From Ectobius pallidus (Eukaryota; Arthropoda; Insecta; Blattodea; Ectobiidae): 64,000 nt of DNA. Location: positions 123,538,043 through 123,602,042 of the forward strand of contig CAXKWD010000004.1 in the NCBI GenBank assembly GCA_964059195.1, given 5' to 3'. The translations under genes and the position numbers were made by a program. The notes under the pieces are model-generated. The model had not been told where the DNA came from and did no database searches. It was given only the letters and a program-made list of their open reading frames with translations. How positions within the stretch are numbered: the stretch's first letter is position 1; each line of letters opens with the position of its first letter. Below, one piece after another: positions 10,509 through 22,508 of this stretch.

Positions 10509-11833
10509 AAACCTAATAGTTACTGTCATTAATATATCAAAGATAAAGTTATGAATGTTTAAATTTAGTGAAGCCCTAATTTGTTAGACTTGCCAACGAA
10601 ACACTCAAAAAAGCAAAAATTAATGAAGGAATTTCAAACCTGATAACTGACCACTGCCTTCTCAATCCAAACATATGAACAAAACATATCCCAAATTAGA
10701 AGGCAGTACCTCTGATGCATTAGATCATGAATTAAAAAAAAAAAATTAAGATTCTATGGTATTATTTTCATTTATGCACAGACTGCTAACTGAAATGTCA
10801 TCAAGAAGTTGCTCCGCAGCACTTGTGCAGGCGTGAATCTGCTAAGAAATGGAAATCAGTTGACGATATGGTTATAATGTTCTGCTAAAAAAAATAAAAC
10901 TAACAAACTGAAATATCTACAGATGTTGAAAATGTTTACCATTTTCTTGAAGATACAAATTCACTCTCTTTAATTTATCCTCAAAAACTTTATTCAAAGT
11001 TCCTCTTGTAACAATTTTAATGTAATTATTTATTCAAGTTTTTAAAATAGCAAACAGATGCACATTAACAGTTGCATGGCCTACTCTGGTATACCTGCTA
11101 CAAGTTGCATGGGTGGCAAACATAACTAGAGCTCCTGACAGAGTTCTTGATGTCAATGTATTATAAATTGAATAGTGGAGAAAAGAAGCAAGCAATCTCA
11201 ACAGTAAAATATTTCCTGTGTCAGTTCGTTTCCCTTCATTTCCACCTGGGCTCTGGATTTACAGTTACTCTGACTGCATGCTGAAACTGTAATGCTCTGG
11301 GTTGTTTGCTTCTCAACTTCAGTTCCAATTATGCACAAATTATTTCATTTCACAATCAGAAATAGCATTTGATATTGAAATTCTCACAACAAAAGATTTA
11401 ATTAACAATATAAACAAGTTCTGAGTATTTCTGTTATGTAAATATAAACACCTTGGACGATAAATTTACAACTTCAGTACCACGAAGATAAACATGAAGT
11501 TATCATAAGCCTAGGCACAAATACAAGTTACACTTAATTTCACACCTTAGCTCTTTATCAATGAACAAGTTAGTCTAAGAGGTCAAAACGGATTTGTAAT
11601 CAGTATCAATTCAAAACAGAAATGAATTTATTGAACCAATAAATATTTAGAGAACTATCTGACCAAAAACTTTCAAGGAGAATGCACAGTGCACTGGTCA
11701 CCGATTTTATCCATCTTTCACATATGAATCAATTTGGGTAAAAATTAATAATACCCACTTGAAGATTCTTTCAAATGGACTTTAACTTTCAATTGAGATT
11801 TATAATAAAAAGGTCCACCTTACACCACAAATA
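10509..11833. other. Non-coding intron sequence
   Basis: No ORF, tRNA, repeat boundary or conserved motif that I can defend. It lies within the proposed 17-kb SHPRH intron. Confidence 0.5.
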
Positions 11834-11841
11834 TAAATTAC

Positions 11842-12604
11842 CAGGGCCCGGATTCTGATGACCTAAGATTGTTTGAAAAATGACCTATAAAATGACCCTA
11901 AATTTTAAAGAAAATGACTTAATAATTATAAAAAATGACCTAAAAACTGATATTTTATTTATAAAAAATTATTATTGTACGCACCAAGTTATAGACTAGT
12001 ATGTACATAATTGTAAAAACTGTAAATAACTGTAATGTTGTGAATGTTCTTTCCTCACGGAAATTTATACTGGCACTGAGGAACTGGTGAGTCAAAATTC
12101 GGCATTTCCTTTTGTGGTCTGCCGGATTACATTATTGTTTATTGAGGGTAAACAGTAGTTTGCACTCTCAAATCCAAGCAGGTGGCAGACTCTGGTGCCA
12201 AGTCAATCTAATAACAATAGTAATATAAAACAAAATTTTGGCGTTTCTTTGATTCTCACTTCCGACTGAGACATGTCAACACTTTAACGCTGAATTTTTC
12301 CTTCTTGCATTAAACAAAATACACTTCAAAGACAGCACCGCTAGCGACGGAAAAAAAGTTAATGCACTCAATGTAAATACATGAAAATGACTAAATAAGG
12401 AACCAAATGACACGAAAATGACAAAATAATGACTAAAATCGGAATAAATGCCCTAAAAATATAAAATGGCATAAAATGCCAAAAAATGACCTAATAAAAA
12501 TGCATTTCTATAATCTAGAGGCCATGATTAGGATTTATCCACAAGTTGGCAATGTCTGTGCAGCATCAATAAAAAGATGACATGTCAATAGAATCCGGGC
12601 CCTG
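11842..12604. mobile_element. hAT MITE with perfect 8-bp duplication
   Basis: Starts CAGGGCCCGGATTCTGATGA and ends GAATCCGGGCCCTG. It is flanked by TAAATTAC at 11834-11841 and 12605-12612. The interior repeats AAAATGACC/AAATGCC-like words many times and has no coding potential. Confidence 0.9.
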
Positions 12605-12612
12605 TAAATTAC

Positions 12613-13294
12613 ATATAACTAAAAGTTAATAAATTATCAGGCAAAAATTCAACAGAATATATAAATGGTCTAACAAATTTGAAAAGTGCTTATATATAGG
12701 CCTATGTGTATTAACTAGATTAAAAGGCCCAGTGTCGCTCGGGTTTTGTATTTTGACATTCAAAATTAACTTATGAAGGACTTTCGATTTTCAAACACTA
12801 GGTCCTTAAATAGGTATGTAGAATTTGAAATGAGGTAGAACGACTTATCACACTCAAACTATTCCCTCAGCAAACATTTGATATAGCTTTTTAAGGCTCG
12901 TAGAGGACATAGAATTTTGCACCCCATTGCTTCAACACACCACGTCTGGTAGGGGTTGAAATAAGAAACAGAAATTCTGGTAACATAAAATTGTACTGTC
13001 TTTATGGAAAATTTTATTTCTCACTCTCCTGTTACCATACAACCATTTCGGGGCTGAAACCAAAAAGAAATTTAATACCACTTTCATACTTTCCTCCCCA
13101 AAACCTGGGACATAATACTGTATACTGCATGCATACGATTAAAAATGTTCCATCTTATTTTGTCTCCTTTTACATCTTTAGGGCCTATGATAAACATCCA
13201 TATTTCTCAATTAAAAATACAGAGCCTACAGCTATGAATAACGTATTAGTGAATAGAATTTTTTACCTACTTCTGATACGGCATAACTTACTCG
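12613..13294. other. Unassigned sequence between two DNA transposons
   Basis: An open frame of 107 codons at 12991-13314 has no recognisable domain, an ordinary AT-rich composition and runs into the end of the next element, so I do not call it a gene. Confidence 0.5.
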
Positions 13295-13544
13295 TTAAAG
13301 GAAGGGTAAACTAAAAAAATACCATTTTCTTATTTTAATCTCATCGCACGGAGCTTTGAATTACGAAACGAATGGTGATCTCGTGAACTTCAGGTGCCCA
13401 ATATTACGCCTTGTACGGGTGAAGTGAAAAGCTGCTGTGACGTCACACCTGACTAACTCGCTAGCAGGACAACAGCTGCTGTAATGCTCGCGCCTGTGTT
13501 TCTAATACACCACCAAGTCTCATTTGTGTTTGTTGTTGACAGAG

Positions 13545-13925
13545 ATGCCTGCAATGTTACCTTCTAAGGACAAATCTCGGTATTCACAAATTAATATCAC
13601 ACGAAAAGAAAATGACAAAGAATTATTGAAAGAATTGCAAGGAAGAAAAGAAAATACGGAATGGTGTAAATGTGGGCTGTGTATACATATGAAAACGGGC
13701 CACGAAAGTGTGTGTTGTTGGGACTGTGAAGTAATTTGTGAACAGAAGGGGGTTGTAGACTGTATAACACGACATTGCTCATTCGATAGCGTTATTATAA
13801 ATAAAGATACACTAGTTGCCAGGCGTTATCAGTTAATACTTAGATCTAATACAGTTCAAAAACAAAATATTTTTTCAAGATACGAACAGAGTCACATTCA
13901 GATTCAGAATCATCTTTTGCGGTAG
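13545..13925 (+). CDS. P2X7-type cysteine-rich domain protein inside a Kolobok-like element
   Basis: 126-codon intact frame. It contains NTEWCKCGLCIHMKTGHESVCC, here noted only by its key parts WCKCG, TGHESVCC and the later CITRHCSFDSV. This resembles the intracellular cysteine-rich 'ballast' domain of P2X7 receptors, a fold also found in many invertebrate proteins unrelated to the ion channel. No transmembrane segments or P2X ectodomain are present. The ATG at 13545 is chosen because it follows a possible splice acceptor (GTTGACAG) and starts MPAMLPSKDK. It may be an exon of a spliced transposon gene. Role unknown; zinc binding through the Cys/His set is inferred. Confidence 0.6.
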   Translation: MPAMLPSKDKSRYSQINITRKENDKELLKELQGRKENTEWCKCGLCIHMKTGHESVCCWDCEVICEQKGVVDCITRHCSFDSVIINKDTLVARRYQLILRSNTVQKQNIFSRYEQSHIQIQNHLLR

Positions 13926-13955
13926 TAGAAATTTCTGAAATGCTAAAAGAGCTAT

Positions 13956-14156
13956 CTAATCCAAATCACAATTTCTAGAAGAAACATTCAATGAATCTGT
14001 GCAAACATTGACATAAGTATCATTTCCTAGTTCACACTGAACGCCTACGCTGTTAGAAACTGAATTTTCGTCATAAATACTAGATTCCACATTCATGATT
14101 TGTCCATTCCCGGATACTGAAGGATTACTGTTCAAATCTTGCAATAACTCTCTCAT
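13956..14156 (-). CDS. Short hypothetical ORF in the Kolobok-like element
   Basis: 66-codon open frame (MRELLQDLNSNPSVSGNG..., with NSVGVQCEL), lying downstream of the THAP frame on the same strand. THAP proteins of transposons often have a low-complexity linker with a 'VGVQC/VSTQT'-like motif after the THAP domain, so this may be the linker of the same protein. No domain is recognised. Confidence 0.3.
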   Translation of the reverse strand: MRELLQDLNSNPSVSGNGQIMNVESSIYDENSVSNSVGVQCELGNDTYVNVCTDSLNVSSRNCDLD

Positions 14157-14249
14157 TTCCTTCTTCCTCGAGTACGACGATTTTCTTTACTTCATTGGCG
14201 GTGTTTCAGATTTCCCACGCAAAAGAAGTGATGGCACAGCACTTCTTTT

Positions 14250-14508
14250 TTAAACAGATTGCGGGGTTTCTCCAGATAACTGTTTTCGTAACTGTACCGA
14301 AAGCTCGGTATCATTTTCTTCAAAATGTTGTAAACAAACCGTACTGTATTTAGTAGGAACAAATTTTTCTCGTTTTATTTTTATCAGCCATTGCTTATTT
14401 ACGTTCGGATGACTTATCTCTGTTGGGAAATCGATGAAAAGATATTTTAAGTGTGTTATCACTCTTCGACGATGAGTTTGTACACCCCACAACACAACAA
14501 TAAACCAT
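14250..14508 (-). pseudogene. THAP-domain protein, one frameshift
   Basis: THAP is a C2CH zinc-finger DNA-binding domain shared by P, Kolobok and Phantom transposases. The minus strand from an ATG at 14508 reads MVYCCVVGCTNSSSKSDN, then ISFHRFP. After a one-base shift it continues PTEISHPNVNKQWLIKIKRE, FVPTKYSTVCLQHFEENDTE. The pattern C-x4-C ... W ... C-x2-H, the Trp, the FPTKYS-like loop and the C..HFE motif are all present. The frameshift falls right after HRFP and would truncate the protein; a sequencing or assembly error is possible. Confidence 0.75.
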
Positions 14509-14789
14509 TGTTTGAACAGATACTCACTAAAAAACTGTAACAGTAGACAGAATACTGTGAAATGTCTTTCACCGGGCGAGACTGAGCCAAGCCTTCGTCA
14601 AGCATGACGTCACGCGCCCATCGCTTTACAATAAATATATTCGTTTTGTGATTAAATGTGAAGGTGTAAAACATTTCTAACAGTGAATATCATTTCTTAA
14701 AAACATTTTCTTTCAATCCGTATGAAGAAAATGATACTGAATTTTTAGTTTACTTTTCCTTTAACATACACTCAGGCTGAGACAGCTGG

Positions 14790-15190
14790 ATTAAGCTGTC
14801 CCTGCAATACGACCTCTTAATTTGACACCAAAATGTGAAGTGAGAAAATGGTATTCTCTATGTCCAGAGCAGAGAAAGTTACGTGACTGCATCAAATTGT
14901 GCATTATTTTCGTGGATTTCATTCTTCGATATTTATTTATACCAATAAATTTTATCATTAGCTTCTCTAATTTGTCAAAAGTCCTGTATCGTTTACTTCC
15001 AAAGCTACCTGTGACCACTGCCAACAATAACTGTTGTCATGAGAACTGTACATGGAATGTGATTTGGATTTGATATTAATTCTGTGTAGAAAGGTATATC
15101 ATGTCCTCAAAAACATTTGATTTTTGGCATTTAAAATATTTTTCAAAATTCTTTCTTAGTGTGCACTGAGGCTACATTATGAAAGGAAGG
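14790..15190 (-). mobile_element. Helitron-derived fragment
   Basis: On the minus strand this segment (ATGAAATCCACGAAAATAATG, then ATGCAGTCACGTAACTTTCTC, then TTAAGAGGTCGTATTGCAGG) resembles the interior of the two Helitrons at 54935-56929 and the degraded copy at 52860-53060. Both termini are missing. Confidence 0.6.
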
Positions 15191-15677
15191 TACTGTAAAA
15201 AATCCAAGTCTCTACCTTTTACAGTTTAGGCTCTATTCAGTTCTCTGTCAGTCATTAAGTCAATCAGGACAAAGCCTCTTATATTTATAGAGGTTTTAAT
15301 CTTTGTGCTATGCAAAACTAGTTTGTTATCAAACAAAACTTTTAATAATTTAATAATATAACAGCTAAGGCAAGGCATTTAATGACCAGAAAATAGTTAA
15401 AAAATGCAAAATAAAAAGACATTTATGCCCTAAGAATAGTAAAAAAGGCATTGAATATTAAAAAATAACCAATAAAGTATCCTTTATTACTTATAGTTAG
15501 TTTTTTAGAAGTAACGACTTGATTTTAGAGCAATTTAGGGCCATTCCGTGAGAAAGTGGACATGAGGTGAAATTTTTATTATTTGGTGTATAATGTTTAT
15601 TTTTGCAGCAAACATTTCTTGAAGATCTATATTTTATTATACAAAGTACCAAAAACATAATATGAAGAATTACTTTT

Positions 15678-16519
15678 AAAAAATCCCTTTAGGCAGGCCT
15701 ACAGGCGGAGGTAGATTTCGAAGTGCTTTTGATTTAATTTATTGTCGCTGCATAGCACTCTTCTTCTTTAGCCTTGGCATGGCAAACCTGCAGTAAAGAG
15801 GAAGAGCCTAAAATCAATTGTTTTGACAACAATAATAGGATATAATATTCTGGGAGGCCGTGCGCAAGATCAGCAATGAATAAAATTAGCAAAGCCGCTA
15901 AACAAGACAAAATTATGATATTATAATAATTCTTTCAAGTGTTATTATTTTCAAACATTAAAATCTCGCGTCATATGAGAGCTATCAAGAAACTATTTAT
16001 TGATTTGTAGAGTACTCATCAAGAGCTTTTCAACGATACCCCACAAGACGTGGTTTCAAAAGTTTCAAATTTTCATCCCCCACCCCCACCCCCACCCCCA
16101 CCCTCACTCGAACCCCCGAATCGTTGGTGTCACTGTGAACTCCATAGGGAGTACTCTAATTTATTCAAACAAAGTTTTCCTCTATACTTCATAGGGGCCG
16201 AGATATACATTTTAAAAATTTCAACCCCCTCCCCCGACCACCCCCTTGGGCCAATTTTGCCCATTAACGAACTTGTCCGAACTATTGGGCCTAGAAATAA
16301 CATAATAAAATTTGGTTCAAATATCTTCAAAATTACGGCCGCTATCGTGTAAAGATATAAATATATATATATATATATAAATATCACAATTTTTTTTTTT
16401 TGAACGGGCGGTGGTTTCGTACTTAGGGGAGCATGAAACGTAAAGATATGAAAGAATTTTTCGAAAATCATAAAGTGGTATCCATTGCAATAGGTAGATT
16501 TTTCTTCGAAAATCTACCT
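15678..16519 (+). repeat. Dispersed repeat family A, copy 1
   Basis: Starts AAATCCCTTTAGGCAGGCC and ends in a perfect 11-bp-stem hairpin (AGGTAGATTTT loop AAAATCTACCT, 16492-16519). Near-identical copies lie at 25389-25945 (truncated) and 53090-53919. It includes a run of CCCCCA units near 16080-16105. No protein is recognised. The short open frames inside are conserved between copies only as repeat DNA. Family not identified. Confidence 0.8.
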
Positions 16520-17003
16520 AAAATATGGGGTTAAAGTTGGCTCTCTTTGAACTTGCTCTGTTATCTTTAAAAAACGTATTTTTTAGTTGGCTATACAGCT
16601 TGTACAGAACTAGCAGAGACAAGTTCTGCTCAGGTCATTGTTAACAGCATCTTTTGCTCTATATGTTACCTGCATTTCATGTTAATCCATCAAGTGAGTT
16701 TATTTTAAAATGCATATTAAGTTGTCATAGTCATAAATGTAACATACGTAACAAAAAACTTCAAAAAGTTTTTATTTAATTGCAAAGAGCTGGTGGATTT
16801 CTTTGTTACCTTGTGGAAGTAAGGTTAGTCATGAGTTCTAATGATTGCAAAACTATTTTCACCAAAACAACAATTATTTCCTTAAAAAAATATGTAAACA
16901 ATAAGTGTAACATATGTAACACGTTTTACTGCCTTGGTATAAAATATTAATTTGCCTTGATAGGCCCACTTGAGTGCTGAAACTGATTTCATATACATAG
17001 GCC

Positions 17004-17845
17004 CAGTGGTGCAGCCATTTGGGGGGGGGGACTAAGGGGGCTAAAGCCCCCCAGCCCCCCCAAGATCAGAATGATTTTTCTTTAGTTTACCACTTTCACT
17101 TAAGTTAAGAATGCAAGATTATTTAAAATGTTTCACAGTGTTTGAAATTGTTGCTTGGATTAATAATAGTAATTAATTTTCGCCGTACATAACAAGAATT
17201 TTATATCGATTTCAAATGCATTAGTTTGCAGCCTCGCTTTACATTTGCTGAATAAAGTCCAAATCCCACTGCACCATGTTTGCTACAGAATTCATATTGG
17301 CAGAATATGTTAAAAACTTTTGTACCGTAATAGCAATAATTTCAAGTCATCACAGAAGTCGAAACAATTTACCGGTAGTATGTTTAGTTCTGTATATTAC
17401 TGCAGTAACAACAACCAGTGCTATATTCTCCGTCAATTCATCATTCAATGACTAGACTGTCTTAATGCTGTTTTTTAAACACTCATTTTTTTACAGTGCT
17501 TCATACGATCACTTTTAAGACACACATTAAAATACTATGGGGGAGCAGATTCAGTTCTGATTAGACCTAATGGTACGATAACTATAAATTTCAAAAGTTC
17601 GACATTTTTGACAACAGGTGATATGGAAATATGTGTTGATATCCAATTTGATGAAGATAATGATACTAATAATGTTAATGATATTTGGAACAGGATAATA
17701 ACTTCATTGAATAAGAATGGGTTGTAGAGGAAATTGAAAAATTAGTCCTTTGCACCCAGCTTATAATAAATTATCTTTTTTTAAATTTTATTAGCGTGCA
17801 TTTAAGTTTTAGCAACCCCAGATTAAAATCCTGGCTGCACCACTG
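17004..17845. mobile_element. hAT MITE (CAGTGGTGCAGCC ends)
   Basis: Begins CAGTGGTGCAGCCAT and ends TGGCTGCACCACTG. The flanks CATAGGCC (16996-17003) and TATAGGCC (17846-17853) match at 7 of 8. A long G-run followed by a C-run lies next to the left terminus. No transposase motif is readable inside. Confidence 0.82.
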
Positions 17846-17856
17846 TATAGGCCTAA

Positions 17857-18462
17857 GGGAGCATTCACACCGAAGTAGCATGCCACTTGCGACGTGCTAC
17901 CTGGATGCACGCTGCACGTTACTCATTTTAAATCCCAAATAAACAAGTTCAAGTCTTCACACCAAAGTAGCGTGGCAATAGTGCAGCTCGCAGAGTGCGA
18001 CATTTATTTCTTCAGATAGATCTAAACTTATTTCATGCGACGCTACTCGGGATGACGCATGCGTACAGTTGACTTTTCAGCTGTTTTCTAATTGTTAAGA
18101 AAATTCAACACGTATTCGCTTGTGTAGCGGTAGATTATGGCAAAGATGTCATGAAAACTGCTAGAAAGAGAGCTTTTTAACATACAATTTGTACATGTGT
18201 AGACTATACGATATGGCAATTGAAACTAGTAGGGAAAAAGCCTGGATTAAAATTGCTGAAACTATATCCTCTTTATGTAAATTGCATTACTTTAAATGGG
18301 TTTCTCAATTGTTCAAGTGAAAATATATAATGTACGTTAAACTGCAGATCGCATTCGCTACTTCGGCATGAATGCAAAACTGTGAACCATGCTACTCGAT
18401 GTGCAGCCTGCATCCAGGTAGTCCGATTCGCATGCTATGCTACTTCGGTGTGAATGCTCACT
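17857..18462. mobile_element. PIF/Harbinger-type MITE
   Basis: Begins GGGAGCATTCACACCGAAGT and ends with the inverse of AGTGAGCATTCACACCGAAG. The inverted similarity continues inward (CTACCTGGATGCA on both sides). It is flanked by TAA at 17854-17856 and 18463-18465, the usual Harbinger target duplication. 606 bp, no coding capacity. Confidence 0.8.
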
Positions 18463-19315
18463 TAAGGTAAAATTCAATAATTAATAAAATAATTGTTTGT
18501 TTCATGAATATAAATATATAATTAATATAGGCCTTATTATTTATTATTTAATCAAAATTGCATAAAATTATGCATAACCGAAAGATATTCTATTTGACTT
18601 ATAGTTCGAAATGAGTTCAAAGGAAAGAGTCAGGAAATAGAGAGACAGGATAAAACAAAATAAAGAAGTATTTGAGGCCAACACATATAATATATATAAG
18701 GGGTGGGTCTCTGTGACCACAGCATGGTGCATCCTAAGGTTGCGGATAGAGGATATGGCCGCCAGATATGGAGGGTAGCTGTGAATATGCTGAATAAGCA
18801 GTCGCGAACAGATGACATGAGAGACTATAAAAACTTAAATATGAGTGAACTATCATGTAAAAGTTCTTAAAACATTCAAATTGTTGAAATATTGCACAAT
18901 AAAACATTATTCTTGTTCATTATTTTGCACAGTGTAACATACGTAACATACGTAACAGAAGAAAAAAAATTTAATTTCTGAAAATCAGCCTGAACTATTG
19001 AAACAAAGATACTAGGTTAATGAGTGTAATCTTGGCTACCCAGAAAAAAATGTCCTGGAGTTCTTGTGTTAGATAATTCACAGAGATTTCCATGTAAGAT
19101 AGATAAACTCAAATTCTGTGTCCATTTTGTGTAACATACGTAACACCCATTTTATTAAAAATAATATTTAATCTATGGTACTTATTAAAAGAACTTTTAT
19201 ATATTCTGAAAGCACATCTTTGAATCTATCTTCTGGTATGTATGAAGTTCCAGTTCATACTATATTTTAATCACTGTAGGGGTCTAAATTGCATCCAAAT
19301 GTAACATACGTAACA

Positions 19316-20930
19316 ATGGAATATAAAGTGTTACATTTAAATTTGCAATATAAATCACTTTTATTTTGTTACTAACAACTACTTGGACACCCTTTGCGAG
19401 AAAAAACTTCTGAACCGGCAAGCCCACCAAACTGCCCCTAGAAAATAATTTACTCAACTCTTACATAGTGAAAGCCTCTCTGAAATACCTTTAAATGAGT
19501 AACAATGGACTTACTGGGATGAGTTCATTATGCACATTACTTTAATATATAGGAAAAGGCAGTATAGTTCAAAATGCTCATTCCTTAAAACTAGGAGAAG
19601 CAGGTATTGCTTAGGCCTATACAACATATTATGGAAATGTAGTAGAGTTCAAAATCACATTCCTTTCACTTATACCACAGTATAAGTATTAATACAGTAA
19701 AGAAACTGTGTGTTAAAAGTCCTATGACAACATGTTGACTGGACGACACTAGCGCTCCATGCGGAGATTGAGTAAAGCTACATTCTCATCATATGAAATG
19801 GCTTGGGAAAATACATAAACACATCGCAAAATATGTTATGTTAAAAGAGAAAAATACAGAACATTTTTATTTATTACAAATCTAATTTTAAATTTAAGAA
19901 ATAATAAAACAGATAATGTATTATATTCTAGTTAAGAGGTAAACAATACCTAAATAGGATACTGTTAAGGACTGTACCTAGGCCTAGTATTTTTCCTTTA
20001 AAATCATTGTCCTTTAATATAATTTATAATTCAAATTATGATAATAAATAGCCTACATATTAATAACGTAAATTATATTATAGGTCTGTCACGTTGTCCA
20101 TCCTGCACGTCATTGTTGACAGTGTATTTTGATTCTTTGCCTTATATGGCAATATACGACTTCAATTTATTGTAGGTCTATGTAGCGTCAATTACTGCAG
20201 GATGGACTTCATTAAACAAAACAAAAAAATCAGGAGCATTTGGAATTGAAGACACCGTGGGTACAGCAGTTTTAATTAACGAGTTTCTATAGGATTTTAT
20301 AAACTGTCTGTTTTCAGCGTGTGTCAAGCATAGACGGTAATTTTCACTCAAATATTTTACATATTTTGTTACTAGGTTTTCTTGTCGACCATTAATGACC
20401 TATTTTATACACCAGAAATCATTACAACAGAATAACATATAAAAATATTCCATTAAAGTAACTTGAAACATAACCACACCAGAATCACGAGTAAGCCAGT
20501 AGACCTACAATAAATATTACTTATTTTCGTTCTTACCTTTCTGGATGTTTCAAGAAAGTGAAGAAATGCAATTCAGGATTTTGTCTTTTATTATTACTGA
20601 AATTTACAGCAGAATAATAAGGTCCTTTCGAATATAGCGTGTTCTAATAAATACAACACTCCTATTTATTTACATACTTCCCGGAGTAGTTTCTGTAGTC
20701 TTACTATATGGCCGCTACGATCGCTAGTAAATGCGCGCGCATGCTCGGCTGGCAGAAAAACGGGCTGAGTTTCTGTACTGTATTAATAATTATACTGTGC
20801 TTATACTGCAAGTCAGCTTTGTTTCCTCTGGACCCTACTTGCTTATGAAGTTATAATAGACAAGCATGAAAAACAGAAATAATAATGACAAAATTCAAAA
20901 TATAACATAATGCAACACTTTGTTTTTAAA
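19316..20930. other. Unassigned interior of the 15.4-21.1 kb element
   Basis: AT-rich sequence without coding capacity. Short GC-rich patches at about 19740-19770 and 20710-20770 show no repeat or gene that I can name. Confidence 0.4.
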
Positions 20931-21148
20931 ACTATAAAAATGCCGAAAATGATCTAAAAATGTCCAAAAAATTACCCATTTCCTGAAAATTATGAAAAAT
21001 GGAAAAACAAATTGCCCTTATAGACTAAAATCAATTAATTCATGACACATCTTTTTAGGCTATATACCTAGCTAAGTTATATGGGTTATCTTTCAACCTT
21101 CATATAAAAAAGATGCAAAATTATCAAATGCCTTGCCCTAATAATACC

Positions 21149-21995
21149 GGTAGCTTATTTCATGACTCTTTAGCATAGATCGGATATAGACCAATCATGA
21201 TCGTTTCTCTTAAAATATGCATCCTAGGGTCACAAGGAAGCAATTTTATCTGATAAAACATCAGCTTGTTAGTGGACACATAAGCATCACGTGTCACATG
21301 TTACCAGTGAACAGAATGAAAACATTATATCATACAACAAACCAGTCTGATGTTAGCAATCTACAACAACGCTCTCTATCTTGTGGGAAGCACTAATGGT
21401 AGCATGGTAACTGAAATCGATTCAACTATCCAATCATTTAGTATGCTGTGATCTCACAGCTGACAGAACATTGACAGCAAAGTAAGAAAAGAATTATTTA
21501 CAAAATCCGTTGCATTTTAATTTAACTTTATTCTTGTAAATATATCGATAAACTTGTAACCTCTTGTGGGAATACCTACGATGGATATGAAATTCATGTG
21601 ACAAAATACCACATTGCTCTTACTGAATGTTTCTTGATAATTATTTCAATACTACAGTCGTGAAAAGTGCTGCAACCAAGTAGGCTTATCTACTTCTATT
21701 GGGTTTAGCAGTAGGCCATGAAATATTGATGTCCATCTCTTTGTATTGTCATTGTATCATGGCTAGTGTCAATCTTAACTGATTTTGAATTTTAATGAGT
21801 GTGATAATAGGTGAAATATAGGTTATGTGTCAACGACTATAGTCCTATAATTTTTCCAGGCGTAAAAACTATGTAAAGAATATAGAATTTCAGCTCGATC
21901 AGTTTAGTAAATTATTTCGTCAAATCAGAAAACACAGAGATGAACCACTGAATTCTTTTAGGATTATATGATACAATTTATTTACTTACTTACTT
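21149..21995. other. Non-coding intron sequence
   Basis: Nothing recognisable on either strand between the large hAT-like element and the LINE remnant. Confidence 0.5.
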
Positions 21996-21999
21996 AATG

Positions 22000-22395
22000 G
22001 TAATAGACAATACCTAAGCAAACTAAAGGAATGTGACCTATTTTATGGAACCAGAAGGTTCATTGCCGTGCATACCCGAGCCCGTCATTCAGCCCTATTC
22101 TGTGCTACCTCCATCCAACCATTCCTCACAAATCCTATTTCCCTTAGATCTATCCTAATAAACATCCTCAAACCTACATCTAAATCTTTCAAGTGTTCTT
22201 TTCCCTTTGGGTCTCCCAGTCAATACTTTTGAGATATGTCTTTCCTCCCAGATGCGCGCAACATGTCCAGCCCATTTCATCTTCCGTGATTTAATTAGGC
22301 CTACCATTACTATATGATGAAGAGTACAGGTTATGAAGCTCCTCGTTATGCAATTTTCTCCAGTCCGCATTTTCATCTCTCTTAGGCTCAAATAT
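22000..22395 (-). pseudogene. 3'-terminal fragment of a LINE reverse transcriptase
   Basis: Reads SLREMKMRTGENCITRSFIT, LIKSRKMKWAGHVARIWEER and ISKVLTGRPKGKRTLERFR, followed by decayed 3' coding. The SRxMxWAGHVAR...VL.GKPEGKRPLGRPR-type motif is the usual C-terminal end of many insect LINE polyproteins. Only the last ~130 codons remain, with stops. Confidence 0.78.
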
Positions 22396-22508
22396 TTTCC
22401 TAAAATATGATTATATAGGCTTATTTTATTATAATTAAGTTAATTCTTATTTATTTAAATATAACATGATTATTTTATCAAAATTAATTCTTATTATTAT
22501 TCTAACTA

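Larger units (their letters stand above)
13299..14760. mobile_element. Kolobok-like DNA transposon with TTAA duplication
   Basis: The 1462-bp element begins AGGAAGGGTAAACTAAAAA and ends with the inverse of AGGAAAAGTAAACTAAAAA (17 of 19 match). It is flanked by TTAA at 13295-13298 and 14761-14764. TTAA duplications together with a THAP-domain protein are features of the Kolobok superfamily (established knowledge); piggyBac also uses TTAA but does not carry THAP. The element holds a P2X7-type cysteine-rich ORF on the plus strand and a THAP-domain ORF on the minus strand. No DDE catalytic core was seen, so it is probably non-autonomous. Confidence 0.75.
16735..19315. repeat. Recurrent near-palindrome TGTAACATACGTAACA
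   Basis: Copies at about 16738-16752, 16906-16921 (one change), 18933-18957 (two overlapping), 19130-19145 and 19300-19314. Neighbouring copies are about 165-195 bp apart where no later insertion intervenes. They fall outside the two younger MITEs nested in this region, so they belong to the older host element. Function unknown. Confidence 0.6.
15366..21140. mobile_element. Probable 5.8-kb hAT-like element with nested insertions
   Basis: The left end TAAGGCAAGGCATTTAATGA and the inverted right end TAGGGCAAGGCATTTGATAA match well. The next ~150 bp at both ends are rich in AAAATGCC-like words. The 8-bp flanks ATAACAGC (15358-15365) and ATAATACC (21141-21148) agree at 6 of 8 positions. Inside are a dispersed repeat (15678-16519), a hAT MITE (17004-17845) and a Harbinger MITE (17857-18462). 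I see no transposase reading frame. The boundaries are plausible but not certain. Confidence 0.5.

Noticed and set aside
12991..13314. 107-codon ORF
   Set aside because: No domain, no splice or promoter context, and it overlaps the end of the Kolobok-like element.
13545..13925. Host P2X7 receptor gene
   Set aside because: Only the cysteine-rich intracellular-type domain is present, no channel part, and it sits between transposon ends.
16000..16352. Proline/histidine-rich ORFs of repeat family A (also at 25529-25788 and 53426-53682)
   Set aside because: They arise from the CCCCCA run and are in different frames with changing lengths among copies.
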